A DNA stretch of 55,741 nucleotides from Spirochaetaceae bacterium bin103 (lineage in GTDB: Bacteria; Spirochaetota; Spirochaetia; SZUA-6; Bin103). Positions 19,394-27,897 of the stretch are shown piece after piece (positions within the stretch are counted from its first letter, which is position 1; the number at the start of each line of letters is the position of its first letter). The DNA lies in assembly GCA_002238925.1 (NCBI GenBank), contig MPNH01000035.1:1-55741 (forward strand), read 5' to 3'. A program made the position numbers and the translations under genes. The notes under the pieces are model-generated. The model saw nothing but the letters and a program-made list of their open reading frames with translations. It did no database searches and had not been told where the DNA came from.

Positions 19394-20472
19394 TGGCGGA
19401 ACGAAGCATGTGGTCCAGGCGGCTGGGGCTGGGGCGCGCCGGCCGGCACCTGCTGGGCGTGTTGGCGTTGGTGTTGGTCGTGGCCTGCGAGCCCGACGTA
19501 CTGGGGATCTACCACACGCTGGCCACCGAGAGCGAACGCGACAACCGGAACCTCCACGACAATCTTACCGTGAGCGCAACGGCGGAGGTAGCCGGCTATT
19601 TCTACGTGGCCGCGCATGGAATGTGGAGCCGGCCGATCGGGCGGGACAGCTGGCAGGAAGTACGGCGACCGCGGTCGGGTTCCGTGGAGATGCCGGTGCT
19701 CGGCATGGCGCAGCGCAACGCCACGCTGTGCGTGGGGACGGACAACGGCGTGTATCATGCCGATGCCGATCCGAAGGCGCCGAGCTGGCAGCGGGCCACC
19801 GGCATATCCGGGCAGATCCTGCGCGTGTTCGCGATTCCGGGCCGCGCCGGCGAGATTCTGGCGATTGTCCACAATGACGGATTGTTCGTGAGTCGCGATG
19901 GTTGCCAGGAGTTCTCCCGCGTGGAACTGCCGGTGGAAGCAACGGCAAGCGGACGCCCGTATGACGCATTCCACGACGGCAGCAAGTACTGGCTCACGGT
20001 CGGCAAACGGGTGTACTTCGGAGGCAATCTCGATGACCCCCTGCAGCGTGAGGCGCGGGCCCCCGAGGACAGCGATTACCGCGGGATATGGTGTCTGGGA
20101 ACCGACAATTGCTACTTTGCCAACCGCGCCGGCGAGATCTACAGCCTGGACAGCAACAACCTGGAACTTCTTGGCACGATCGAGCCACCGGACGACGACG
20201 TCGAGGAGGTACCCCTGACGCTGTTCATCGACATCGAGGACCAGATGCTGATTGGCACGGAAGGCTACGGCTTCTACCAGTTTGGCGTGCGGGACCTGGA
20301 CCTCTCCGATGTCCGGCGCGGGCCGCGCAGCACCAGCCAACTGTACCGGGCGCACGTCACCATGTTCGCCCGCCACGGCGACCTCGTGTTCGCCGGTACC
20401 GCCGGCGGCGGCCTGTCGAGCATCAAGGTTGCCACCGCGGTGAAGGACACCGGAACTTGGGACTGGGAGTGA
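19393..20472 (+). CDS. Putative lipoprotein, beta-propeller-like
   Basis: A 359-residue protein with a lipoprotein signal peptide; the lipobox ends L-V-V-A-C near residue 32. The mature part shows repeated short beta-hairpin patterns (N-A-T-L-C-V-G-T-D-N-G-V-Y, E-I-L-A-I-V-H-N-D-G-L-F-V-S, D-Q-M-L-I-G-T-E-G-Y-G-F-Y, D-L-V-F-A-G-T-A-G-G-G-L), as in propeller proteins of the BNR/two-component-sensor type. Translation is coupled to the barrel gene upstream, so it may be its surface or periplasmic partner. The function is unknown. Confidence 0.7.
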   Translation: MAERSMWSRRLGLGRAGRHLLGVLALVLVVACEPDVLGIYHTLATESERDNRNLHDNLTVSATAEVAGYFYVAAHGMWSRPIGRDSWQEVRRPRSGSVEMPVLGMAQRNATLCVGTDNGVYHADADPKAPSWQRATGISGQILRVFAIPGRAGEILAIVHNDGLFVSRDGCQEFSRVELPVEATASGRPYDAFHDGSKYWLTVGKRVYFGGNLDDPLQREARAPEDSDYRGIWCLGTDNCYFANRAGEIYSLDSNNLELLGTIEPPDDDVEEVPLTLFIDIEDQMLIGTEGYGFYQFGVRDLDLSDVRRGPRSTSQLYRAHVTMFARHGDLVFAGTAGGGLSSIKVATAVKDTGTWDWE

Positions 20473-20513
20473 CCTGGCCGGGTGCGTGACTGCGTTGAAA
20501 GCGTTGACTGACG

Positions 20514-21257
20514 CTACGCGGTGAGGACTTCGGTGCGGTCCTTGAGTATGGCGATGGTGTGCTCGAAGTGGGCCGACGCCCGCCCGTCGCCGGTAACCAC
20601 GGTCCAACCGTCGTCGAGCACCGACGTCTCGGAAGTTCCCAGGTTGAGCATCGGCTCGATCGCCAGCACCATGCCGGGCTTGAGCCGGGGGTTTTCGCCG
20701 CCGCCGGGATAGTTCGGCACCTGCGGATCCTCGTGCACGGCAAAGCCGACGCCGTGGCCGCAGTACTGGCGTACGACACCGTAACCGGCTTCGCGGGCGT
20801 GTTCGAAGATGGCATTGGAGATGTCGCGGATGCGGTTGCCCGCTACCGCCTGCCCGATACCCAGCCGCAGACACTCCTCGGTTACCTCCAGGAGCCGCCG
20901 CACCTCGTCGGGGATCTCGCCCACCGGCACGGTGAGCGCCGCGTCCGCGAAGTAGCCATCGATCTCCACCCCCAGGTCCACGCCGACAATGTCGCCATCT
21001 TGCAGCCGCCGCTTGCCCGGAATGCCGTGAATCACCTCGTCGTTAATGGAAACGCAAATGGCGGCGGGGTAGTCCATGTAGCCGAGGAACGCCGGTTGCG
21101 CGCCGCGCGAGGCAAGAAACCGCGACGCGATCTCGTTGAGGTCGGCGGTGGTGATGCCGGGGCGGACGCTGCGGCGCAACAGCCCGAGGCTCTCCTTGAC
21201 CAGGGCCGCGGACTCCCGAATGCGCCCGATGTCCGCGTCGCTCTTGAGCCGTCTCAC
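20514..21257 (-). CDS. map: Methionine aminopeptidase, type I
   Basis: Removes the initiator methionine from new proteins. Metal ligands are visible in V-D-L-G-V-E-I-D-G-Y-F-A-D-A-A (two Asp), G-H-G-V-G-F-A-V-H-E-D-P (His), I-E-P-M (Glu), and the final F-E-H-T (Glu). Length (247) matches type Ia enzymes without a zinc-finger extension. The GTG start overlaps the end of the bactofilin gene by 4 bp, so the two form a coupled minus-strand pair. Confidence 0.95.
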   Translation of the reverse strand: MRRLKSDADIGRIRESAALVKESLGLLRRSVRPGITTADLNEIASRFLASRGAQPAFLGYMDYPAAICVSINDEVIHGIPGKRRLQDGDIVGVDLGVEIDGYFADAALTVPVGEIPDEVRRLLEVTEECLRLGIGQAVAGNRIRDISNAIFEHAREAGYGVVRQYCGHGVGFAVHEDPQVPNYPGGGENPRLKPGMVLAIEPMLNLGTSETSVLDDGWTVVTGDGRASAHFEHTIAILKDRTEVLTA

Positions 21258-21694
21258 CGCGGTCCCTCAAGCCGGAGTGGATCGCCGGGAGCATCGGTGA
21301 ACGCGTCTTCGGCATCGGCGCCGTAGGCGCTGCGAACCGACTCGACCACGTTCTCGGCTTTGTCCTGGGTAATGGTGACGTTTCCGCTGTGCACTACGCC
21401 CGGCTCAAGGGTGAGCTTGGGGGTGGTGATGCCGCCAAGCACCTTGCCGGTCTGCGCCACGTACACCTCTTCACTGGCATGGATATTGCCGATGAAGGTG
21501 CCGGCCACCACCACCTTGCCAGTGTTGATGTCGGTCTTGGCTTGGCCAGTGGGACCGATGATCACGTCCCCTTCGGTATGGATGTCGCCCTGAAACTTGC
21601 CTTCGATTCGTATCGTCCCGGATACGTGGAGCCTGCCGTGGAAGATCGAACCGGCGCCGATGGTGCAGTTCGCGGCCGCTTGCCTCGCTGCCAT
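21254..21694 (-). CDS. Bactofilin (first copy)
   Basis: A 146-residue cytoskeletal polymer protein. The core (about residues 10-110) consists of short beta-helix repeats with the pattern G-x-I-x-I-E-G-x-F-x-G-D-I and V-V-V-A-G-T-F-I-G-N-I. Bactofilins polymerise without nucleotide and influence cell shape and envelope synthesis, including in helical cells. The gene overlaps map by 4 bp. A 13-codon open frame (21702-21743) with AGGAAAGG just upstream precedes it and may be a leader peptide or a frameshifted older N-terminus. Confidence 0.88.
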   Translation of the reverse strand: MAARQAAANCTIGAGSIFHGRLHVSGTIRIEGKFQGDIHTEGDVIIGPTGQAKTDINTGKVVVAGTFIGNIHASEEVYVAQTGKVLGGITTPKLTLEPGVVHSGNVTITQDKAENVVESVRSAYGADAEDAFTDAPGDPLRLEGPR

Positions 21695-21928
21695 TGCTTG
21701 CTTAACCCGGTGCGGCGGGCGATGCTTGAGTGTTGGCTGTCATCTCCCTTTCCTGTTTTGGGATTCCGTGGCTGCCCGCGCTCGGCGAGTCGCCAGCACC
21801 ATAGCCGAATCGCCGTTCCGCGTGCAATACAAGGTCGCACGCCCCGCACGCCCGTACGCCGGGTTGCGGGGATGCTTGTGGACGCCGCCGCCGCCGGTCG
21901 CTACCTTTGGACGCGAGGGGGCCTGAGG

Positions 21929-22153
21929 ATGTCGGATATCGTACCGCGAGAGAAGGTATCGCAACAGGGTGTTCGCGCAGCTGGTGGTGTCGGCGGGGGG
22001 CTTGCCCTGCTGGTGCTCGGGTCGCTGTTGGGTCTGCTGCCCGTGTTGGGCGGCCTGCTGAAGACGTTGCTGATCCTTGGCAGCGTCGGCCTGTTCGGCT
22101 TCGGTGGGTTCAACCTGTACCAATTCATCCGGAACCTGCGCCGCCGGATGTAA
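21929..22153 (+). CDS. Small two-helix membrane protein
   Basis: A 74-residue protein starting at the ATG at 21929, with TGAGG upstream. After a short polar head, two hydrophobic stretches (about residues 22-42 and 46-64) are separated by a glycine, and a basic tail R-N-L-R-R-R-M ends the protein. No family recognised. The LapA-like gene follows after 55 bp, so both may be part of one small envelope operon. Confidence 0.55.
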   Translation: MSDIVPREKVSQQGVRAAGGVGGGLALLVLGSLLGLLPVLGGLLKTLLILGSVGLFGFGGFNLYQFIRNLRRRM

Positions 22154-22208
22154 CCCGTTCGCAGCGTTTGTGCGCGGGTCATCGTTGAAAGCTGCCGATA
22201 ATCAATCC

Positions 22209-22670
22209 GTGAGAGACCGCCTGCCGCTACCTTGGAGAGTGTTCGGCGTCATCGGATTGTTGATCGTGGTGACCGCCTTTTCGGCGTTGAATCTTGAGAA
22301 CCGGTCCGACGTGTCGCTGGGGGTTTACACCTTCCGTGGCGTGCCGGTGTTTCTCACCAGCCTGATCGCGCTCATCCTCGGCGCCGTTCTGGTCGTGCCG
22401 ATGACCCTGCTCAGGGGCGGGCGGCGGCGTACGGCCGCGCCCGACCGCGGTGGCGGCCACGATGAAGTGGCGGAAGCCGAGGAACCAATGCCGGCGGAGG
22501 CCGAACCCGTGCTGCCGGACGACACACCGCGGGCTGACGTTCCCGGCGACGAGCCGGTGCCCGAGGAAGCGCCCCGCCGGCGCAGACGGTGGCCGTTTGG
22601 CGCTCGGCATCAGGAACAGGACCCGGACGACGCCCTTGCGCGCGACCGCGACACCGGCGGTGGTGGCTAA
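22209..22670 (+). CDS. LapA-like (DUF1049) membrane protein with charged tail
   Basis: A 153-residue protein. Residues 5-75 hold two membrane helices around N-L-E-N-R-S-D-V-S-L-G-V and V-P-V-F-L-T-S-L-I-A-L-I-L-G, the pattern of LapA/DUF1049 proteins linked to lipopolysaccharide assembly. The remaining half is acidic then arginine-rich (E-E-A-P-R-R-R-R-R-W-P) and likely cytoplasmic. The GTG start is chosen by homology; no strong ribosome-binding site is seen. The stop overlaps the start of the SPOR-domain gene. Confidence 0.65.
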   Translation: MRDRLPLPWRVFGVIGLLIVVTAFSALNLENRSDVSLGVYTFRGVPVFLTSLIALILGAVLVVPMTLLRGGRRRTAAPDRGGGHDEVAEAEEPMPAEAEPVLPDDTPRADVPGDEPVPEEAPRRRRRWPFGARHQEQDPDDALARDRDTGGGG

Positions 22671-24714
22671 CTCGGAAGCGTCGACCGCCGCGCTGCCCGC
22701 AACCCACGGCCGCTGGCGGCTGTCACGGCTGCGGAATCCGCTCGCAACCGGCCTGATCGCAATCGCGCTGGCGGCGGCGGCGCCTCGCGCTCACCCTGCG
22801 CAGCCGCCCGCCGCCCTGCCCGCACCCCACGGCCGCTGGCGGCTGTCACGGCTGCGGAATCCGCTCGCAACCGGCCTGATCGCAATCGCGCTGGCGGCGG
22901 CGGCGCCTGGCGCTCACCCTGCGCAGCCGCCCGGCGATGCAGCCGCCGAGCTTGCGGCGAACGGCCGATTGGACGCCGCGTTGACGTTGCTGGACGGCTG
23001 GCTGGCCGAGCACCCCGGCGATGCGCGTCTGTTCCCGTTGGTGCTGCAGGTAGTTACCGCCGCGCCGGAGCAACGCACGGTGGACGCCGTCCTCGGACGG
23101 TATGAACACGCCCTGGGCACCGAAAGCGTCGGCGTGCTGCGCGCGGTGCCGGTTGACTTGGCAGAGTTGCGCGGCGGCGTCGAACAGGCGCTCAACGAAC
23201 TGCGCCGGTCACGACTTCCCGACGCCGGCCGGCGGCAGGCGCTGCTGCTCCTGGAACTCGGTCAGATCGGCGGCGAGTCGTCCCCCTGGGAAGCACCGAT
23301 CGCGGTGCACGCCGGGCTGGCGCGCGCCGGTCAGGGGCTCGATAACATCGCTCTGGAGGAGTCGTTGCGCAAGGCGTTTGCGCGGGATGAGCACGCCGAT
23401 GGCGGCGCCGACGGCGCGGTTGCCGGGTACGGACTGGTAGCACTGCTGAGCGCCACGGGACGTTCCGCGGAGGCGGCGGCCGCGCTGGAGGAGCTGGGAC
23501 GGCGGTTTCCGCGCAGTCCCGAGTACGCGCTGGCGGCGGCCGAGTTGCGCGCCGGCCCGCTGGCGGGAGGCGCCGCCCTGCCTCCGGTTGTGGTGTTGCC
23601 GTCCCCGTCGATGTTGCTCGGCGGTGCCGTGCTGGCATGCCCGGCGCCCTGTCTGATACCGGCGGTGGCAGCGCCGCGGGCGGCCGCACCGGCGCCGGAA
23701 GTGCTCACACCGGCTGCGCCGGCACCGGCATCGAGCCCGCGCCAGGCCGACGGCGTGGCGGCGCGCACGCCGCCTGCCGCCACTCCTGCCGGCACACCTC
23801 GCGCGGAGGAAACACCGCGCGTGGAGGAGGTGGAGGAGGTAGTGCTGGTTCCGGTGCGGCTGCCGGCCGCGGACGCCGATCCACCGCGGCGTGCCGAGGA
23901 CGTGCCCGCGGCGCGCAGCACATCGCCGGCAGCGACCGCGGACCCGCACAACCGCCGCGCCGGCAGCGTGACCTCCACCGCCACCCAATCGTCGCCGTCC
24001 GCCCGGTCCAGCGGAGGTCTGGCCCGGCAGGGCGGCGGCGCTGCGCCGCAACCGGCGGACCGCGGTGCGGCACGCGTTGAAACCCGGACGGCAAGCCCCC
24101 AAACCACCCGCTCGCAGCCGGCCGCCGACCAGCCGCCGCCGACCGAAGCCGCTAGCGGTGCGAAGATTCGCGTGGTGGCGCTACCCGGCCGTACCGCCGC
24201 CGCCCCGGCCCGTGCACCGGCCGCGGACTCAGGCACGGTGATTCGGGTCACCGCGCAGCCGGCTACGCGGGCGCAGTTGTCGACCGACCGGGTGTTCGTG
24301 CCGGCCGAAACGCGCGCCGAAACCGTCCGGCGGTCGCAGCCGGCCCGGACAACGGCGGTCGCCGCCGCCCGCGCGTCCACCTCCGCGGCGCCGGCGCAGT
24401 CGTCGCGCACGTCGGCGGTGCGCGTTGCCTCGTTGCCGGATCCGGCGGCGTTCGTGGTCCAGGTCGGCGCCTACCTTGATCCGGACAACGCGCTGGACAT
24501 GGAGATGAAGCTGCGCCGTGCGGGATTTGCGGCGGTGGCGCGCTCCTACCGGACCGGCGATGGCTCCATCGTGCATCGCATTGGCGTGGGCGGCAACGTG
24601 ACCCGCGGCAAGGGTGAACAAATGCTCACTCGGCTCGAGAACGCGGGATTCGCCGCCTACATCAGCCGGCGCGATGTCGTCTCCTATCTGCCCCCGGAGC
24701 CGCGGCAGCGGTAG
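22663..24714 (+). CDS. SPOR-domain protein with a duplicated signal-peptide region
   Basis: A 683-residue protein starting at GTG 22663 (GTG 22660 is an alternative), overlapping the LapA-like stop. The C-terminal 80 residues form a SPOR domain (F-V-V-Q-V-G-A-Y, A-G-F-A-A, G-G-N-V-T-R-G-K-G), which binds denuded septal peptidoglycan. Before it lie about 250 residues of Ala/Pro/Arg/Thr-rich disordered linker. The N-terminus contains a 123-bp in-frame tandem duplication, so the basic-hydrophobic segment (R-N-P-L-A-T-G-L-I-A-I-A-L-A-A-A-A-P) occurs twice, around residues 20-45 and 61-86. A helical tetratricopeptide-like region follows (about 90-330). Probably a cell-division or envelope factor. 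Confidence 0.75.
   Translation: MANSEASTAALPATHGRWRLSRLRNPLATGLIAIALAAAAPRAHPAQPPAALPAPHGRWRLSRLRNPLATGLIAIALAAAAPGAHPAQPPGDAAAELAANGRLDAALTLLDGWLAEHPGDARLFPLVLQVVTAAPEQRTVDAVLGRYEHALGTESVGVLRAVPVDLAELRGGVEQALNELRRSRLPDAGRRQALLLLELGQIGGESSPWEAPIAVHAGLARAGQGLDNIALEESLRKAFARDEHADGGADGAVAGYGLVALLSATGRSAEAAAALEELGRRFPRSPEYALAAAELRAGPLAGGAALPPVVVLPSPSMLLGGAVLACPAPCLIPAVAAPRAAAPAPEVLTPAAPAPASSPRQADGVAARTPPAATPAGTPRAEETPRVEEVEEVVLVPVRLPAADADPPRRAEDVPAARSTSPAATADPHNRRAGSVTSTATQSSPSARSSGGLARQGGGAAPQPADRGAARVETRTASPQTTRSQPAADQPPPTEAASGAKIRVVALPGRTAAAPARAPAADSGTVIRVTAQPATRAQLSTDRVFVPAETRAETVRRSQPARTTAVAAARASTSAAPAQSSRTSAVRVASLPDPAAFVVQVGAYLDPDNALDMEMKLRRAGFAAVARSYRTGDGSIVHRIGVGGNVTRGKGEQMLTRLENAGFAAYISRRDVVSYLPPEPRQR
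22704..22935 (+). repeat. 123-bp in-frame tandem duplication
   Basis: Sequence starting at 22704 recurs at 22827 with an offset of exactly 123 bp (41 codons) and few differences. It doubles the hydrophobic export signal of the SPOR-domain gene. Confidence 0.9.
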
Positions 24715-24723
24715 CAGGCCGCG

Positions 24724-25779
24724 TCAGCCGCGGCCGGTCGGCGCGGGGCCACGCTCGGAGCCCTCGCTGCCGGCGTCCGCGGCATCTATCAGTTCCACCT
24801 GTTCGAAATGCAGGGCGGCAGAGCCGACGGCGGTGAGCCCGGTGATCTCGATCGTGGCCGGATGCAGGACGAGTGAGCGCCGCACGCGTTCGGCGCCGCG
24901 ATACTCGCGGAATTCCAGCGCGTAGGTACGAACGTCGCTGGTGGTGCCGGCCATCGATACGACCTTGAACACGATCACCGGGTGCCCTGCCGAGTAGACC
25001 GCAAACCCGCCGGTCAGCCGCCGCTCCTGCTGCTGCCAGGTGAATCTCGGTGCATCGAACAGGATCGTCTGCCCGTCGCTGCCATGATACAGCCCGATCA
25101 GCTGCAGTTGCGCCAGACCCGGCTGCGGTGCGCCGGCATCGACCAGCTCCCCGCGAGCGGCCTCGTCGAGCCGCCGGTACGTGCCGTTCTGATCGCTCTC
25201 GTCATCGGAGTCACTGCTCCATACCTGGAGGTTCAGTTCGTCGTCCGCGGTCACGTCGGCGATGATCGTCTTCTCGACCGAGGTGACCAGCGTGTTGTGG
25301 GTCTGGAGGGCGATCCGTGACGCGGTGCGCAGGTCGGACCCGGTCCAGGAGTATATCTCCTGCACTTCGCCATCGAAGAACGTGATGCTCCGCTGCTCCG
25401 GCTCGAAATGAATGATTTCGACCGGCGGCGCCTCCGGCCCGTCGTCATCGTGCGCCGTGTGGCGGTACCACGGTCCGGCCAGGAATTGTTCGAAGGACTC
25501 GGCGCCGTTGCCTTCGACCAGTTGTTGCAGCGTGCGCGGCGCCGGCTGCGCCGCCGGCTGCGGGCCGGTGGTGCCCGGCGCCTGCGCGCGCCGCTCGCCG
25601 CCGTCAGGCGCCGCCGGCGGCGGCGCCTTGGCCAGACCGTCCGCCACGGGCGCGGCGGATTCCGGGCCGGTTTGCGTACCGGGCCCGCACCCAGCCGCCA
25701 GCACCAGGAATGCCGGCAGCAGCAGGAGTGCCGGCAGCGCGCCGGCCGCCGCCGAACAGAGGCGCCGGCGGCGCCGCAT
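24724..25779 (-). CDS. Putative lipoprotein of unknown function
   Basis: A 351-residue protein from the ATG at 25779, which opens a basic R-R-R-R-R stretch, a hydrophobic core and a lipobox L-A-A-G-C near residue 31. A low-complexity Pro/Ala segment (about 35-85) leads to a beta-rich domain of about 230 residues with H-F-E-P-E-Q-R-S-I-T-F-F-D-G-E and a C-terminal E-I-T-G-L strand. A GTG at 25815 overlaps the stop of the upstream gene and could give a longer, translationally coupled form. No family recognised. Convergent with the SPOR-domain gene, 9 bp apart. Confidence 0.65.
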   Translation of the reverse strand: MRRRRRLCSAAAGALPALLLLPAFLVLAAGCGPGTQTGPESAAPVADGLAKAPPPAAPDGGERRAQAPGTTGPQPAAQPAPRTLQQLVEGNGAESFEQFLAGPWYRHTAHDDDGPEAPPVEIIHFEPEQRSITFFDGEVQEIYSWTGSDLRTASRIALQTHNTLVTSVEKTIIADVTADDELNLQVWSSDSDDESDQNGTYRRLDEAARGELVDAGAPQPGLAQLQLIGLYHGSDGQTILFDAPRFTWQQQERRLTGGFAVYSAGHPVIVFKVVSMAGTTSDVRTYALEFREYRGAERVRRSLVLHPATIEITGLTAVGSAALHFEQVELIDAADAGSEGSERGPAPTGRG

Positions 25780-25808
25780 TGCGCGGGCGTTCAGCGTGGT
25801 AATCGGGA

Positions 25809-26396
25809 CTACCACGGTGCGGCGCCGACGTGGCAGGTGGCGAGACGTGAGCGAACCAGTTCCGCCGCCCGGCGCGCCGCGATCGAGGGTACCAGGCATT
25901 CGTCGCGGAGCGTCTGCCACAGGAATGCGTGAATGGTGTCGAGTGCCTCCCGGCGTGGCAGGAACAGGAACGAGAAGTCGGTGCCGCCCGGCGGCGCGAT
26001 GGTGAATACCGCCGCGGCGAGCACCGGTGCGCTGCTTACCATGATGCGCGAGTGGTTGCGCGCGCTTACCGTGGACAATTCGTCAAAGGTGTGCGGAACC
26101 CGGTGCCGGGCGTCGCGGCGCCACGGTTCGGTGGCGCTGTCGGGGTAGCCGACCGGTTCAACCAGGACGTATAACTTGCCGGCGTCGGCGGCGATCGACA
26201 GTCCGTCGCCGGACAACCGCACCGTGCGCGCTTCGCGATAGGCGACGATCTCGAAGCGCACGTAAGCGCTGCCGTCCACCATGAACGACGACACGACATA
26301 GCCGCCGCGCGGCGGGATTCGGCCGGTCCGATACGCGCTGAGCAGGTCGAAAGCCTTGCTGGACACGGGCTGAGGGTACGCATGCGCCAGCGTCAC
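25809..26396 (-). CDS. Hypothetical protein
   Basis: A 195-residue protein from a GTG at 26396, ending 29 bp before the lipoprotein gene it probably shares an operon with. It has alternating strands (G-G-Y-V-V-S-S-F-M-V-D-G-S-A-Y-V-R-F-E-I-V-A-Y) and a C-terminal helix (R-R-E-A-L-D-T-I-H-A-F-L-W-Q-T-L). There is no signal peptide or membrane segment. I do not recognise a family. It is divergent from purB across 49 bp. Confidence 0.5.
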   Translation of the reverse strand: MTLAHAYPQPVSSKAFDLLSAYRTGRIPPRGGYVVSSFMVDGSAYVRFEIVAYREARTVRLSGDGLSIAADAGKLYVLVEPVGYPDSATEPWRRDARHRVPHTFDELSTVSARNHSRIMVSSAPVLAAAVFTIAPPGGTDFSFLFLPRREALDTIHAFLWQTLRDECLVPSIAARRAAELVRSRLATCHVGAAPW

Positions 26397-26445
26397 CGCA
26401 ACCGCACAGCTTTACAAACGCGAGGCCGGGACGCCATATTGCGGC

Positions 26446-27897
26446 ATGGAGAAGCCTGACAGGTTCCGCTCCATTTCGCCCCTCGACCACCGTTACTGGC
26501 TGGCCAATCGCGACCTGTTCGAAGCGCTCGCCGATCATCTCGACGAACAGGCAAGTGTGCGCTACGCGGTCCGCGTCGAGCTTGCCCTGCTCATCGAACT
26601 GTTGCACCGGCTGCCGGGATGTTCCTGCGACGAACAGCTTGAGCGGGACATCCGTGCGGCCGCCGCGCGGGTGACCGCCGACGCGGTAGCCGCCGAGGAG
26701 CGGGTCACCGAACACAACGTGCGCGCCCTGGTCAACGTGCTGCAGCGCGAACTGCCGGCCTCCGTGCGGCATCTGGTGCACGTCGGCGCCACCTCCTTCG
26801 ACATCACCGACACCGCAACCGCCCTGCGCTACCGCGACGCGTTGCGTAACGTGATCGTACCGCTCCTGATCCGGCTCGAACGAGCGCTCATCGACCTGGC
26901 CGAGCGGGAGGCGGATACCGCCCAGGTGGGCCGTACCCACGGGCAGCATGCTTCCCCGGTGACGTTCGGCCTTGCCATGGCGGAATATGTCGCCCGGCTG
27001 GGCAAGGCTATCGTGCGCATCTCGGGGCGTGCCGGAGACTTGCGCGGCAAGCTTTCCGGCGCCGTCGGCGCCTACAACGCCACCAGCCTGCTGGTGGACG
27101 ATGCGCTGGAACTGGAGCGGGCGGTGCTGCGCCGGCTGGACCTGAAGCCGTCGGAGAGCTCGACTCAGATCGTGGAACCGGAGTACCTGCTCGCGGCGCT
27201 CCTCGAGGTGGGCACCGCATTTGGCATCATGGCCAATCTGGCAGACGACCTGCGCCAGCTGCAGCGGTCCGAGATCGACGAAGTGCGGGAGCCGTTCGGC
27301 AGCCGCCAGGTCGGATCCTCCACCATGCCGCAGAAGCGCAACCCCTGGAATTGCGAGCACGTCAAGAGCCTGTGGAAGACGTTCGCGCCGCGCGTCCTGA
27401 CCTTCTACCTGGATCAGGTGTCCGAACATCAGCGCGACCTGACCAATTCGGCGTCGGCGCGGTTCGTGCCGGAGTTCGTGGCCGGGTTCGCCGCCGCCGC
27501 CAACCGGCTGCTGCGTGTCGTCGAGGGTTTGCAGGTGAACCGCGACCGGATGAGCGAGCGGCTGCGCGACGGCACCTCCGACCTGGTGATGGCGGAGGCG
27601 GCGTACGTGTTGCTGGCCGCCTCCGGGAGTGCCGATGCCCACGAGCAGATGCGCCGCCTGACGCTGGAGTGCGAGAAGCGCGGCGTGCGGCTGCTGGATG
27701 CCGCGCGCGCCGATCAGGCCACCTGGGAATGCCTCGAACGGGCCGTGCAGGCGCGCTTCGCCACTACCGCGCTCGATTTCTTCTCGCATCCGGAACGCTA
27801 CGTCGGGCAGGCGGCGGCCAAGACGCGGGCGCTTGCGGCACGCTACCGCGGCCTGATGGACGGATTGGAGAGGGCGCCCGGGAGGGGCGATGCCTGA
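26446..27897 (+). CDS. purB: Adenylosuccinate lyase
   Basis: Acts twice in purine synthesis: cleaves SAICAR to AICAR plus fumarate and adenylosuccinate to AMP plus fumarate. The fumarase/aspartase superfamily signature S-S-T-M-P-Q-K-R-N-P is at about residue 291. The catalytic T-H-G-Q-H-A-S (near 164) and T-S-F-D-I-T-D-T segments are present. Length (483) is within the eukaryote-like long PurB group. Its 3' end overlaps guaA by 8 bp, coupling AMP and GMP synthesis genes. Confidence 0.93.
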   Translation: MEKPDRFRSISPLDHRYWLANRDLFEALADHLDEQASVRYAVRVELALLIELLHRLPGCSCDEQLERDIRAAAARVTADAVAAEERVTEHNVRALVNVLQRELPASVRHLVHVGATSFDITDTATALRYRDALRNVIVPLLIRLERALIDLAEREADTAQVGRTHGQHASPVTFGLAMAEYVARLGKAIVRISGRAGDLRGKLSGAVGAYNATSLLVDDALELERAVLRRLDLKPSESSTQIVEPEYLLAALLEVGTAFGIMANLADDLRQLQRSEIDEVREPFGSRQVGSSTMPQKRNPWNCEHVKSLWKTFAPRVLTFYLDQVSEHQRDLTNSASARFVPEFVAGFAAAANRLLRVVEGLQVNRDRMSERLRDGTSDLVMAEAAYVLLAASGSADAHEQMRRLTLECEKRGVRLLDAARADQATWECLERAVQARFATTALDFFSHPERYVGQAAAKTRALAARYRGLMDGLERAPGRGDA

